Assembly: GCA_910574455.1 (NCBI GenBank)
Contig: CAJSYZ010000003.1
Coordinates: forward strand, 4,091,250 to 4,155,249
Direction of reading: 5' to 3'
Length of the DNA stretch: 64,000 bases
Source of the DNA: Trichaptum fuscoviolaceum
Lineage: Eukaryota; Basidiomycota; Agaricomycetes; Hymenochaetales; Trichaptaceae
A model generated the notes under the pieces. It saw nothing but the letters and a program-made list of their open reading frames with translations. It searched no databases and had not been told where the DNA came from. Below, piece by piece: positions 36,442-47,796 of the stretch. The translations under genes and the position numbers were made by a program. The stretch's first letter is position 1. Every line of letters begins with the position of its first letter.

Positions 36442-37369
36442 TTAGGCACTCTTATCTTCCTTGGCCTTCTTCGCTTTCTCGGCCTTGATACGCGCCTGCT
36501 TAACGGAGGTGGTGAAATAGGTCTATTAGGGTACAATCAGATGTCACGAGGCCGTCATAGAATAGCTGATAACATTACCCCAAGTACGAAGCCAACAAGG
36601 TTGAAGAATGGAACCCAGAGCTAAGGAAAAATATTAACCACGAGCCTGACAGTGCAATGTAGGCGATGTACCTCTTGGGGGATGAACTTCTGTGCGATAA
36701 TCAAAGATAGGGGCGAGGTTATCCAAGTCATCTTCACATAAGAGTCAGTTTGCTAGCCATGACGTTCATCGACAGACCCATACCCTCATAACAGACATGA
36801 AACCGCCTTTAACGGTCCGAACAATATCGTCTATTGACTTTGCTCCATTGATGATAGCCATTGACGCAAGATAGACTGATAATCAATTCATGAGTCAAGA
36901 TAAGGTCTAGGGCACTGAACACGGAAAGAACGAGCCTGACGCCTGAATCGGGGCAACAAGCAGATTGCTTGCAAGAATTTGGCCAATCTTAGCACCCGTA
37001 CTCGTTTTTCCCGCGAACTTTTTCTGCAGAGCCCCAACAAGTACATGCCCAAGCGGTGCCGATACGAGGAGTCCGTAGAAAGCCATCTTGAACGACTTTG
37101 CGTCGATCTTCGCACTAGCTAACAAGTGCGTGATGAAAGACGCGTTCTTTTGAGGCCTCTGTACTGGAGCATTAGCAATATGTGAGGCAAGAACTTCCTG
37201 AGTAAAGCATAGAGTTCCTGATATACGAGGAGAGTCAGTACAATATTCAAAACACAAATGAGTGGTGAGACATGCCAGCCGTGATGCACTTGGTGCGCAA
37301 AGGATGTGTAGCCAACTGCGTGAGGTACGACGCGAGCAGCGCATTGGCGTTCTTCGCTGAGACAGACAT
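36442..37369 (-). CDS. Mpv17/PMP22 family membrane protein
   Basis: This is a four-helix protein of peroxisomal or inner mitochondrial membranes. Six exons give 216 residues: 37369-37276, 37217-36936, 36875-36784, 36731-36672, 36620-36579 and 36522-36442. Motifs are ASYLTQLATHPLRTKCITAG, MAFYGLLVSAPLGHVLVGAL, ASNLLVAPIQASVYLASMA, RVTWITSPLSLIIAQKF (the first two residues are partly ambiguous at an exon join) and WVPFFNLVGFVLGTYF. The C-terminus is a lysine-rich tail. Introns 1 (37275-37218) and 2 (36935-36876) have GC donors (G|GCATGT and G|GCTCGT). Each is the only junction that preserves the conserved segments, and the second is weak by consensus. The gene is divergent from RPL35. Confidence 0.88.
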
Positions 37370-37991
37370 TACTGAAGCACCTCTTCGACAGCAAATCAGC
37401 AGTATACAGACGTGGGTTTTGAGTAAGACGAGGTTGAAGAGGTTAACGACGACGATGAGCAGGGGGCACGAGTTCCGGTCTTCAACTAGCGCAGGCACTT
37501 TGCGGCTGCTGGTGATCACGATGCTGGGGTCGGCTAAAACCTTCCCGGTAGGCGCCCAGGAACACTCAGGGTCGTAAAGTTGGGGTAGCTTCCATAAACG
37601 GACATTTAGACGCTCCTCGTACAGCGTTAGTAGTAAGTAGTCTATGAGACGCTTTATTCTCTAAGCTTCAAGCTTCAAGAGATTAAGAAATATATGAGCC
37701 AAATCTACTCAGCGCGATGAAGCGAAGGACGATATTGTATTTGAAAGCTAATGGTCAGAGACGGAGACAGCACCAATTTAAAGAGAGGTAAGCGTGAGAG
37801 TATCTTTACTGCACTTTTCGGTCCAAACCGTAGAACTGTACAGTTGATGACATAATCCACACACAATTCGAAGTTGCATCTACGCGCCCGCCAACGTCAA
37901 CGACAGCGACCTCAAGGTAAATTTATGACTTTTGGTTTCATGTATCTGCATATCTCACGTATCTCATTCCCTTTAGACCTCAAGATATAAA
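37370..37991. promoter_or_regulatory. Divergent promoter with RPL35 5'-UTR intron
   Basis: These 622 bp lie between the Mpv17-like gene and RPL35. Just before the RPL35 ATG a likely 5'-UTR intron runs 37917-37976 (GTAAAT...CCTTTAG, 60 bp). It is flanked by the same nine bases, GACCTCAAG, upstream of the donor and across the acceptor. Introns in the leaders of ribosomal-protein genes are common in fungi. Confidence 0.55.
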
Positions 37992-38561
37992 ATGCCCGGA
38001 AAAGTCAAGGCCTACGAGCTCCAGTCCAAGTATGTTGTTGATGGAACTGCTGGTGGAAGTGGACGGGGTTTGCTGATGGAGATACACTGTTTGTGTGTTA
38101 TAGGTCGAAGAATGACTTGGCGAAGCAACTCACCGAGCTCAAGGGGGAGCTCCTTGCTCTGCGGGTACAGAAGATTGCGGGTGGATCTGCTTCGAAGTTG
38201 ACGAAGATGTGCGTAGTCCTTTATATCCTTTATAAACTATTTTCTAATTCTTACGAATATGCAGTAACACCGTCCGCAAGTCCATTGCGCGTGTCTTGAC
38301 TGTCACAAACCAGAAGCAGCGCCAAAATCTCCGCGAATTCTACAAGAACAAGAAATACCTACCTCTTGACCTCCGCGCGAAGAAGACCCGTGCAATCAGG
38401 AGACGATTGACTGCAGTGAGTTGTACTGTTATCATATGTTCGAAAGCTTTTGTATTCAATCTCTCTTCCATTATCTCTAGTACGAGAAGACACGTAAAAC
38501 TGTCCGGCAGCACAAGAAGGAGATCCACTTCCCCATCCGCAAATACGCAGTCAAGGCATAA
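37992..38561 (+). CDS. RPL35: 60S ribosomal protein L35 (uL29)
   Basis: Four exons (37992-38029, 38104-38208, 38265-38415, 38481-38561), all GT-AG, give 124 residues, the normal length. The sequence shows [74 protein letters not shown], and the basic end [17 protein letters not shown]. The protein sits at the exit of the cytosolic ribosome tunnel. The very short first exon and the leader intron upstream are typical of highly expressed fungal ribosomal-protein genes. Confidence 0.97.
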
Positions 38562-41500
38562 GTGATGCTAGTATTTGTGAGGGGTTGAGGATGAGGTTTA
38601 GGCGTATGCTTTGTCGTGTTCCGCTCTTACTTTTCTTATTTCTTTCCATTTGTATGTCGCATCATGCATTACCAAAATATGACGCTGCTATTGTGCCATG
38701 CATAACTTGTATTCATATCTGAAGCTTCTGCTGGTTCTACGCAGCCCACTCTTGATCTGAACGGATATCTCCGGTAGGTTCATCTTACTGAAACCTTATT
38801 ACCGTGGGGCCTCTCATTCCCAAAGGTTTAAGTTGAAGCTCTTCGATAACTATATGTAACTATAACTCATGAGACCTGCAATGAATACAGCCAAAGTAGC
38901 AACTATAATAATAGTACTTTCATATTTATATAATATCCTACATTTTTTTCGACCAGAAATTCAGTAAACTTGTCCATATATTTATATGTCAGAAAAGACT
39001 TTGCGGATACGTCCTCCTCCAAACTACTCTGGGGCGACCTCCCGATCTTCAGCATCGCTAGGGCCGTCTTCCGTCGCCTCGTATGGTGAGAGATCGACCG
39101 GGACCTCCGAGAAGGATCAACAGGAGACCGGTCCTTAGGATATACCGATTCTGAAAATAATTCGGCTGTCTTTCACAGACGCGTATCTTAAGAGACAACA
39201 CTTCATCAGCATCTCGTCGGTCGTCGGAGGATTGGGATAATGTGTCGCCATAACTTCCACCCTTAGATTTATCGTATATGTCAAACAAGCCGCGGTGCTC
39301 ACTTGAACTAAGCGTTGAAGATGTGATGATCTACTACCGTATGCGCCGTAGCTAGATCGAATGCAACAAGACGACGATAAGGGTCGCAGTTGTTCTAGGT
39401 CAGTAAGGCCAGACGAAAGGCTTTAGTTCGATGGGCGATATGCTCAGCTGTGGGTTTGGGTAAGTCCTTGAGAAAGAAGGCTTCGTTCTAAACGAAGTCA
39501 TAGCAGTAGGCATTGGGATAACCATTGCAATTTCCATTGGTCGTAAACATAGCTCGTGCGAGGTAACCGTAGCTTCTGACAGTTGACGTCCCATAAGATT
39601 CAAGAACTCATGGAATTTGTTGTTTCTGAGTTCAAGGGGAGTGATTAAATGTCTATAATGAGACTGATGTTGTGATAATAAGACGTGTGAGAGCCTCTGC
39701 GCCCCAGACTGTAGGCGTTAATGCTGCATACCCAGTATCAGGTGATGAAATTTGATTTGAGTTCTAGATCTACAAGGTGTATCACGGCTTCCTGAGTTGT
39801 CAAGGGAAGACATCGGCGCCGAGAAATCTTCAATAGCGACCCCATTGGAAAACAAAAGATGCGATGGGTTTCTTAGTAGCTCCATAGAGTATATCCAGAG
39901 TAGTGGAAGCGGACAGTGTTGTGTGGATAGAGAGAGGCAATGAACATACTTCCTAAGAAACACAATAGAACCGAGGAGATAGAGCCGACCTTCAAACATT
40001 AGATACATCGATCGTCGCTCCCCTCCAGGATCAAAGGACGGCGCGAAGAGGTCAGATTCACGAGAGTTTGAAACACTTCGTGGACAAGGCATCCAACTGA
40101 CAAGATTATATTTGAAGTCCTTGAGAATCAAGTAGTATTAGCGGACTCTGTTGAGTTGAGTTCAATGAATCTCTACCCACCGTCATGCCGAATAAATTCT
40201 CCGGGAGATAAGAGCTCTGTAAAAGGGGAATCCAAGCATACGCACGATGTCGCGATTTCCGTCCGAGATGAAAAAAAGAACAAAGCTTGTACAAGGTTTG
40301 AGAACCTGATAGGCAACTGAGTTCAGAAGCCATTCAAAAGTAAATGTGCAAACCAATGTGCAAGTGCGGAAAACACCGCCCATTACCCGCAGATGCTTCT
40401 TGGACAAAAGCTCGGCAGATGGCTGAGCGCGACGATTGATAATTGGTGATCGTGAGCAATCGGGGATCCCGGACGGCACCCCGCCCATGGATGTCCAATC
40501 CGTCAGGCGTATTCCTAATTGAGCCATAGTAGGGTGCACGCCTGGATGCCTCTGATGTCGTTGAGGGGATGTCATTTGCGTTTGTGTATTCGCCGCCGCT
40601 ACTGCAAGTCGGTTTGCCGAAGTCTCGTAGCTCTAGCTCCCTACTCCTATCCTTCCGCCCCCATTTCCCCCGACGTCTTCACTGTCCAAATTTTCAGCCA
40701 CAGATCCTCTCGTACACAGACCTGTAACATACCGCTCTGGTTGCCCTGGCCGGCCCTCCTTGGCGCTGGGTACAAGTCCACTGGATCTCGACGACCACAT
40801 ACCCTTGCACAGGTGATTGACCCCTCAGATCATGAACATAATCAGGCTGCGACATAAAGTAGGAGTCATGCCGCCTTAAACTAGCTCCATCCAGAACCCA
40901 TCACCAGGGTGCGAGATAGCTGAGCGATGGGCATGTTGAAACATGTCATTCGGATCCAGTCAGGAGACAAGACGACCTCAGAGCACAACAAGCACAATGT
41001 ACGACCGCTTTGAATAGCTCATGGAATTCTCGAGTTCCGGCGATCACTGTTTGGAACTATCTGCCCTCTCGACATTGTGTTCGCAAGGTTTCAAGGAGAT
41101 GAAGTGCGAAGGGTTCAAGGCAGATCGCGTCTGACTTAATAACAAGGACCGCTCGTAATCTCTATAGTCATGCAGATGAAAAGAGGGGTAAGCTTCAAAG
41201 TGAATTGAGATGCGAAGCCAAGGAACTCACAATGAATGAGTGCACGTTCTATTAGGGCACTAGGCGCTAGATGCGCTATCATCAAACAACATCTCCACTC
41301 CTTCCATCGCACACGGAAAGAATCTAGGAGCGGAATCAATTGATGCCTTCCAATGCATCCCTCAATGAGTGCGAGGACCTTGAGAAAGTGGAAAAGTAAA
41401 CGAAATGAATGCGAATCAACTTCTTCGGGTTGTTGTATGTTCGCCGAATCTAAAGACATGGACTAGATGGCGAAATAAGGGAATACCGCAGACCAGGATA

Positions 41501-41572
41501 CCCTAAATCATATACCAATAAGGTATAATACACCCTCTTTAATTAATACACATAACTGGTATATACTATTCT
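38562..41572. other. Region without a supported gene
   Basis: About 3 kb from the RPL35 terminator region onward. Minus-strand frames at 39718-40131 and 40183-40575 are hydrophobic and could be remnants of a membrane protein, but no intact model or motif was found. Base composition becomes AT-rich after 41460, where the repeat island begins. Confidence 0.35.
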
Positions 41573-41943
41573 GGATTATCCCTTATACATGGATTATCCA
41601 GAATGACATGGATAATCCATAGTATAATATGATATAGTACTGCATTTCTGCTTTCAAAAGATGGATCAAGGATAGACATAGATTATACATTATAATAATA
41701 ATGTTAGTAGAAGCCTTAAAGTCAAAAGATGTTACAATTTCCTACTATGTCAGTGGCCCCCATTACTCTGAACCCTCTGCCCTATTTGTTTCTATTCTTG
41801 TCTTGCTCAGTCATCCTCCAATGTGACTCTCAATCCTCAACCAATCCAATGCTACACATGTACCCTTTGCTCTAACCCTCTGCCTACCGCTCTCACACTA
41901 TTAATTGTAGCCTATCATCTACTTTCTTATTGCTCTCTTCTTA

Positions 41944-42093
41944 GGGCCTGCTCGGATCCGGCGGTAGCGTCAGCTGGCGGGAGGGAACGAGGTATTTTCC
42001 AATTCAGTAGGCCGGTCTTGGCCTTGACTACCGCCTGCCAATTTCCATAAAAGGCTATCTGTCGCCGCACTACCGCTGGATACGAGCAGGCCC
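41944..42093. mobile_element. 150-bp Tourist-like (PIF/Harbinger) MITE
   Basis: The terminal inverted repeats are GGGCCTGCTCGGATCCGGCG at the left and, read on the other strand, GGGCCTGCTCGTATCCAGCG at the right, and they match at 22 of 24 positions when GTAG is added to each. The element is flanked on both sides by TTA (41941-41943 and 42094-42096), the 3-bp duplication used by PIF/Harbinger elements. It has no coding capacity. Confidence 0.8.
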
Positions 42094-42527
42094 TTACTCA
42101 TCTTCCAATATACTCTTGCTCTGCAGCTGCAGTATATAAACCCCTGTACTTAGCATGATCAAACTCTAAGTTCAATCTCCTTTGTCAAACCCCCCGTCTC
42201 AAATCTCTGCTATACATCTATTTATCTCCACTCCACATTGTAGGCCTTTGTCTATACAATGCTTAGTGTTGAGCCATAGCTCCACTATCTACTGAGCAAC
42301 TTAATGTTGTGTTCTCCAACTATACAAGACTGTAAGTTGAGACGTAACAACCGCAGCTGTCTTTTATCTTGGGACATTCTAGTCTGGTTCATGCATTAGC
42401 TTGTCTATTAGTATAATGATTTTCCTATAGAAGGAATACAAGACTGAAAGCAATGTCTCTAGGCTGACTGCTTTAGTAGAAGTAGAACTTCTATAAGATA
42501 ACTAATAAAGGAATAATCCAGTCTTGT

Positions 42528-42778
42528 ATGGATGATCCACAGAAATATGGATAATCCAATATAGATATGGATTATCCATGTACATATGGATTATCCACGC
42601 ACATATGGATTATCCATGCACATATGGATGATCCACAGAAATATGGATGATCCAATATAGATATGGATTATCCATGCACATATGGATGATCCAATATAGA
42701 TATGGATTATCCATGCACATATGGATGATCCAATATAGATATGGATTATCCATGCACATATAGATGATCCAATATTAT
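42528..42778. repeat. Tandem array of 19-20 bp units with palindromic GGATNATCC core
   Basis: Thirteen consecutive units each begin ATGGAT or ATAGAT and contain GGATTATCC, GGATGATCC or GGATAATCC. Two unit types, one ending ATGCACAT and one ending AATATAGAT, alternate in the second half to form a higher-order repeat of 39 bp. Three further single cores lie at 41573-41619. Confidence 0.9.
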
Positions 42779-43700
42779 GACCGTATACGGTTACGGCTTC
42801 TACTTACTATATTTAGTATATGTAGTCTTAATATAGAGTTATTTTACCACAATTTTGCAATCACGCGAGTCCAAGTCGGACATCATCAAGCCTCAAGACA
42901 GTGTCAACGCAACAAAACTTCAAGCTCTTTGCAAGATCCCTCTCTAGGTTGATCATGTAAATGACTCTTTATAATTATCATTTGAGGCCACAGATCTCAT
43001 TCATGGTTGTCATGGATCTAGGTCAGTTAGCCGATGGGCTCATTCTGGAGAGCAGCCTTGCTATATATGTATTATGATTTGAGACCGAAGAGGTTGTCAC
43101 ACTTCTTCCGCGCTGTGTTTCCCAAGAGAAGACCGATGTAAAGCCTGTCATCCCGCCTACATAGGAAGAAGTACAAATCACTAGCCTTAAGATTACGGCG
43201 AATGTTGGCGCGGTACAGGGTAGATTTGCGTCCAGAACATTGACGCCGAGTCCAAGCTCAAGTTTGGTTTGGTAGAGGTTGTATACTGCAAGTGGGCGTG
43301 GGCCAAAGACATGGTATGTGTCCTGCTCCTTCTCATCTTCTTGTATTATTCAAAAAGTAGATTTAAACCACGTCCCATTTCAATCGATGGCCAACCTCGA
43401 CACCTGACCCTCTATCGACGCCGACACTCCTGTCATCTACGCCACACGCTCGGACATGTCTGCGCATAAGCCTTTCAAGCAAATAACAAACTCGACTGTC
43501 GTTATAGGGGAACGATCGTGCATGTCATCACATGTATAGACAATACGCGCACAAAGTTGCGCAACGCAGCTTGTGCCATTGGAGACGCGAGCCTTATGAA
43601 GAAGACGGAGAAGGCTCAGATCAAGATATTATGTGAGTCTCAACACCAGTAGCTTTGCAATGCTTGAACTCACCATTTCACAAATTTTTTTGCTGGTTTA

Positions 43701-43835
43701 TATACCCGTATGACCCGTATGACCGTATTACGGACGTCCCGTACCCGTATGAGAGTCGCAACTTTTGTTTTACGGCCCGTATCCGTATTGAGCGGCAAAA
43801 AAATACAGCCGTGTGCGTATACGGTACGGTGCGGA
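43701..43835. repeat. CCGTAT-rich degenerate repeat tract
   Basis: Close-set, direct and inverted copies of CCCGTATGA, CCGTAT and TACGG occur over about 135 bp. A related short inverted motif (GACCGTATACGGTTACGG) sits at 42779-42796, just after the tandem array. It is probably part of a non-autonomous repeat. No boundaries were found. Confidence 0.5.
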
Positions 43836-44560
43836 GCCCTACAGTTGCGCTCGGCTTACATCCAACAGCCATACTAGGACGTGAGTATCAAAGAGAATGG
43901 CTCGGTGGCACCGTACCATCCCTAAGAGCGGCGAGGGAAAAGGGATCCTGTATGCCTTGGACTGGACTGCGGGCGGTCCGTAGTAGAGGCCCAGAGGAAG
44001 ACACGCTACGAGATGGCGGGCTGCGGCGATCTTTGTCAGTCATTGAGTATCGGTGATGGTGGATGCTGGTCAAGATGAGCTAGGGTGCAGACATGCTGCG
44101 GTCGTCCTTCTATGCTGATCGTGAGCTGGCTGGGCCTCAGTTCACGTTCATGCGCATGCGCCTATGGCCCGCAGCGCCATCGGAAAACCTGGACGTGACC
44201 CGCATTTCTTTGACCTCTCAAGAATCTTTGACTCACACCTTATTGCCTCCGTGCTTTTGTCCTCAAAGAAATCGATATTATCGACTGAGCACTCACTCTG
44301 AAATGCCGCTGAAAGCGGTGCGCTAAGCCACTTCAGGGCTCCAGCATTTGGTGTTCCGTGCTGGACTGGTTTCACCTTGTTTACATCTGTTCGAAAAAGA
44401 GGTCGTTGAGACTACAAAATAAATTAAATGATAGCAATAGACTTCGGTATGTGTGTAAAAAGATAACGCTTCCTTCATGCCCATCCACGGGTAGCGGGCT
44501 CTGCTGTGAGTGCACTCACAGCCTCTAACTGCTTGTTGTGCCAATGGGTGCCTAACTTGC

Positions 44561-44702
44561 AACACGACTTGGCGCGTGAATACCGTGCGCGACGCGACTT
44601 GACGCGTGACTACCGTGCGCGACACGACTTGACGCGTGACTACCGTGCGCGACGCGACTTAACGCGTGACTCGGTACGCGACGCAACTTGACGCGTGACT
44701 TC
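44561..44702. repeat. 30-bp minisatellite
   Basis: About 4.7 copies of a 30-bp GC-rich unit are present, with GACTTGACGCGTGACTACCG as its first 20 bases. The last copies diverge. The unit length keeps a plus-strand frame open as a 10-residue repeat (LTRDYRARRD), but there is no other sign of coding. Confidence 0.85.
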
Positions 44703-45606
44703 ACCGCACTGGTTGACGCGTCACCCTCACGTGCTTCCACTCCTCACGCGTGTGGAAGACGGACGATTGTGTCTTGCAATATTCATTTGAGCTAGCCGTT
44801 CCTTTGCTAGATTATCTATGGATGCAATGAATATTTAGAAGCATCACTGTCGCCAATCAATGCCTGGCACATTGAATGCTCCGTTGGTATCGCTTGAGTA
44901 GTGGTGATTGCGCAAGGGCATTGCAGGTGAGAGTGTGGCATTCGGAAAGAGCACTTACGAGGGGTGTGTAGCCTCCGGAGGAGTGCACCTTGAGTGGTGT
45001 TGGTCTATCTGGAGGAGCTTCAGAGTCTAGATAGTTGACGGCGAAAGCATGCGTGCCGGCGTCGTTGGTAAGAAGGGAACCTGGAGTCCGGTGATGAGTC
45101 CTCACAGCTCCGATGCATTGATCAACCTAATTTTTGCTCGGAGGACTAATACGGTTCACCATCCGCGGAGCGGCACAATTTTTTATCAAGGTTTGCCGCG
45201 TCACCGATGCGCGCAGGTCTTCTCCTGATTAGGTAGTTGATACCTCTCACAGGAGAACTTCAGGAAACCAAACAACAAGTGTACGGATTCCCTACTCATG
45301 ATTAGTTAGCGTAGATAGAAAATGCTCGTACGAACACGTACCAACTTCGTGCGTAAATTATGGTGTAGATTTCACTGCTATCGAGAATATATAGTGTATT
45401 TTCGAGCGTTTTTGAGCACGGCGCTCATCCTATTCTTATTCAGCGAAGAAGTACTTCGATGCGCTCAAGGCTTCATACATCACAAAACCCTGCATCTCTG
45501 CGTTGTTCTCTGTGCACATGGTTTCATTAGAATCACGAACTGTGCACAGATAAAAGGTGGACGTACGTTGTTATGCCACGATACCCCTTTATCATTTGAA
45601 CCATCC

Positions 45607-46960
45607 ATGCCTTTCCTCGCGACTGCAATTCTTGGTCCCATTCGACGTCGGCTTCGCCGTGACGGTCGAGGCGCATGGGTGTTGCGGTTGCTGGACATCG
45701 GGATGCCTGTAGCAGAAGCAGCGGCCGCTAATGCAGGAGTCCCTGCACCTAACACGGGGGGCTTGGTGGCCCAGATGATGGTAAGTGTTCTACCACTCAT
45801 TGAGACTTCGACAGACTTACTTAATTTAACAATTATCATAGCAGGTTCCCTCCGCACGAGATCGAATTGAGAATGTACGTGCTCGCGCAGCGAGCACTAT
45901 AGTTGAGTTCGAACATCGAGCTCCTCCGGCGGGGTACGACGAAGACGTTCAGCAAATGGTACAGTAAGTGCACGAAGTCGCAGTGAATTCTTACTTACTG
46001 TCCATTTTCTTACCTTTTTACAGGAATCTACATGAAGTTGTTGAGACATGCGAGGCCCTCCGACTAGTGTTGCTAAAGTTCAGTTCAGGATAGGCCTGAA
46101 CCGGGTTCGAACTCCGAACTGAACCAGGTTCAGGTTCAGGTTCAGAGAAATCTCAGATTTTGAACCTGAGTTCAGTTCGGGGTTCAGGCCTCTGGAGAAA
46201 TGCTGAACCTGGTTCGAACCGGGTTCGAACCCTGAACTTCAGGTAACTTTCCCACCCTTTAAAGATGGAAAACCTTATAGTTTGACAATTATAAAGTACT
46301 TAAAATGTCAATTAAAAGTGAAACTTATCAACATTAAGCAGAATCTATGTCTAGAATATACTAAATGTACTAAGGTTCATTGCTGAACTGAATTTGAACC
46401 CAGTTTGAACCCAGTTCAAGTGGGATTATATAACAAAATTTCCATATATGGTATGTACTAAGGCTTTCTAAAAATAGATACTTGAACCGGGTTCAAACCA
46501 GGTTCGGCCAGAATTTGGGCTGGCTGAACTGAACTGAACTGAACTTCGAGTTCAGTTTGGGGTTCAGGCTGAGGCTGGAAAATCTGAACAGTTCAGTTCG
46601 GGGTTCGGACCAAAAGGGGTCTGAACTGAACTGAACTGAACTTTAGCAACACTACCTCCGACAGGAGTCGCGCCTTGCTATATTTTCGAGGTTGAGTAGG
46701 ATCAGGCACTTTTTGGCGGGCGCGGAGACTATTCTGACGTTGTCTGCTTCGGAAATTGCGGTCAGTCTCTTTTCAGACGTGGAAGACTGTAGATACTTAC
46801 AGTGTCACTCTTTCAGAAACTTCGAAGCGACGAGCAGACAGCCGCTCTCCAGACTGTCACCACTGAGATTCGCAGGGCTTCGGCCTTCGAATCTCTTTTC
46901 TTCATGATTCTTTTCGTTTTTTTCATAATCTTCGCCCTCGTTTTTTTTACGTCTCATTAA
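45607..46960 (+). CDS. Tail-anchored membrane protein, unknown function, with MITE insertion
   Basis: Exons 45607-45780, 45845-45963, 46024-46066, 46647-46760 and 46817-46960 read as one frame of 197 residues if the MITE at 46065-46654 is removed as an intron (46067-46646). The chain starts MPFLATAILGPIRRRLRRDG, has an Ala/Pro-rich patch, then long amphipathic helices (VRARAASTIVEFEHR, IFSRLSRIRHFLAGAETIL) and ends in a hydrophobic anchor (FFMILFVFFIIFALVFF) with three polar residues after it. That topology predicts a tail-anchored protein facing the cytosol. I do not recognise the family. The first ATG in good context is 45607; the frame is open farther upstream. Without splicing, a stop appears within 14 codons of the insertion. 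Confidence 0.55.
46065..46654. mobile_element. 590-bp hAT-like MITE with 8-bp target-site duplication, candidate introner
   Basis: Perfect 24-bp terminal inverted repeats begin TAGTGTTGCTAAAGTTCAGT at the left and at the right (other strand). The element is flanked by CCTCCGAC on both sides (46057-46064 and 46655-46662), an 8-bp duplication as made by hAT transposases. The interior is full of GTTCAG/CTGAAC direct and inverted repeats, and no protein is encoded. Its third base starts GTGTTG and its end carries TTTAG ahead of the last eight bases. These sites would let the element be spliced from the host gene. Confidence 0.85.
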
Positions 46961-47796
46961 CTCGTTAGCTCAATCCTTATTGTGAATCTAACGAGTAGTG
47001 TGTTTGTGTAATATGCAATAAAAAAATGGCCACGCAAGAATCGACAATGGGTATGCTCGATTCAATCATGTCAGAATTCCGCGCTGGTATAGATTGTTTG
47101 ATGTCTGATAGGTTATTGACCTCATCTGTCCCTCCTGCGACTACGGTGCGACCTCTCTCGTCACCTAGATAGAATACGATCTCGGAGAATATTCACGTAG
47201 GATGTGCTGCTAGCCGCAATCTTAATTAAGCGTGGGTCAGGAAAAGACGTCTCCCAGAGGACACTGATGACTCACCTTACGAGTGCATCTGAGAATAGAT
47301 TCTTTCAGGTCCGTAAGCGCCCGGCAATTTCTACTGTACGATGATCTCTATCAGTGCGATTGGTGCGACATAATAAGATAGCGTTACCTGTGTTTAAAGC
47401 TCTGCTATCGACACTTCCTCGGCACTTCTCCTGCGACTGTTTTCTCTATTGCTGACTCCGCCTCTGCGTCTCTCCCTATCATAAGTTCGACGATATCTGA
47501 AAAGATCAGTAGACGAGAGCGAGCGTGAGTTATGTGCCATGCAAGTATACTGGAGTTCTTCATCTAATACCGAGGATGTACGATGGGCGTCTGCCCACTT
47601 CTGCAGTATAGATTCTGTTGGCAAAACGATGACGAGCAGTACATCTGAACGGTCCCCGTAGCTACTTATGTCCATGTTGCAGCGAAAGCTTTGAATGTAA
47701 AGTAGTATTTTGAGGGGCAAAAGACAGAAAGTAAATACATCAAGAACATAGACTACAAATACTCGTTTATATTTACACTAGAGTACAGGAAACTAC
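46961..47796. other. Intergenic stretch inside the island
   Basis: A 49-codon plus-strand frame at 47027-47173 (MATQESTMGMLDSIMSEFRA...) and a minus-strand frame at 47394-47720 with a basic Arg-rich end are open. Neither has recognisable similarity. They may be small element genes or chance frames. Confidence 0.3.

Larger units (their letters stand above)
42779..45606. other. Interior of repeat island without a supported gene
   Basis: This stretch holds the CCGTAT-rich tract and the minisatellite listed separately. Frames near 43100-43320 look like decayed coding sequence but have stops. The 3' end (45322-45606) is the upstream region of the tail-anchored gene. Confidence 0.35.

Noticed and set aside
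41136..41459. 107-codon minus-strand frame (MSLDSANIQQPEEVDSHSF...)
   Set aside because: No similarity, no exons to join and AT-rich repeat surroundings. A chance frame is likely.
42528..42778. CRISPR-like look of a regular repeat array
   Set aside because: The spacers are themselves repeated, units are 19-20 bp and the genome is a fungus. It is a tandem satellite.
46057..46662. TA target duplication (Tc1/mariner) for the MITE
   Set aside because: TA does flank an inner boundary, but the 8-bp CCTCCGAC copies and the TAGTGTTGC ends explain the site better as hAT.
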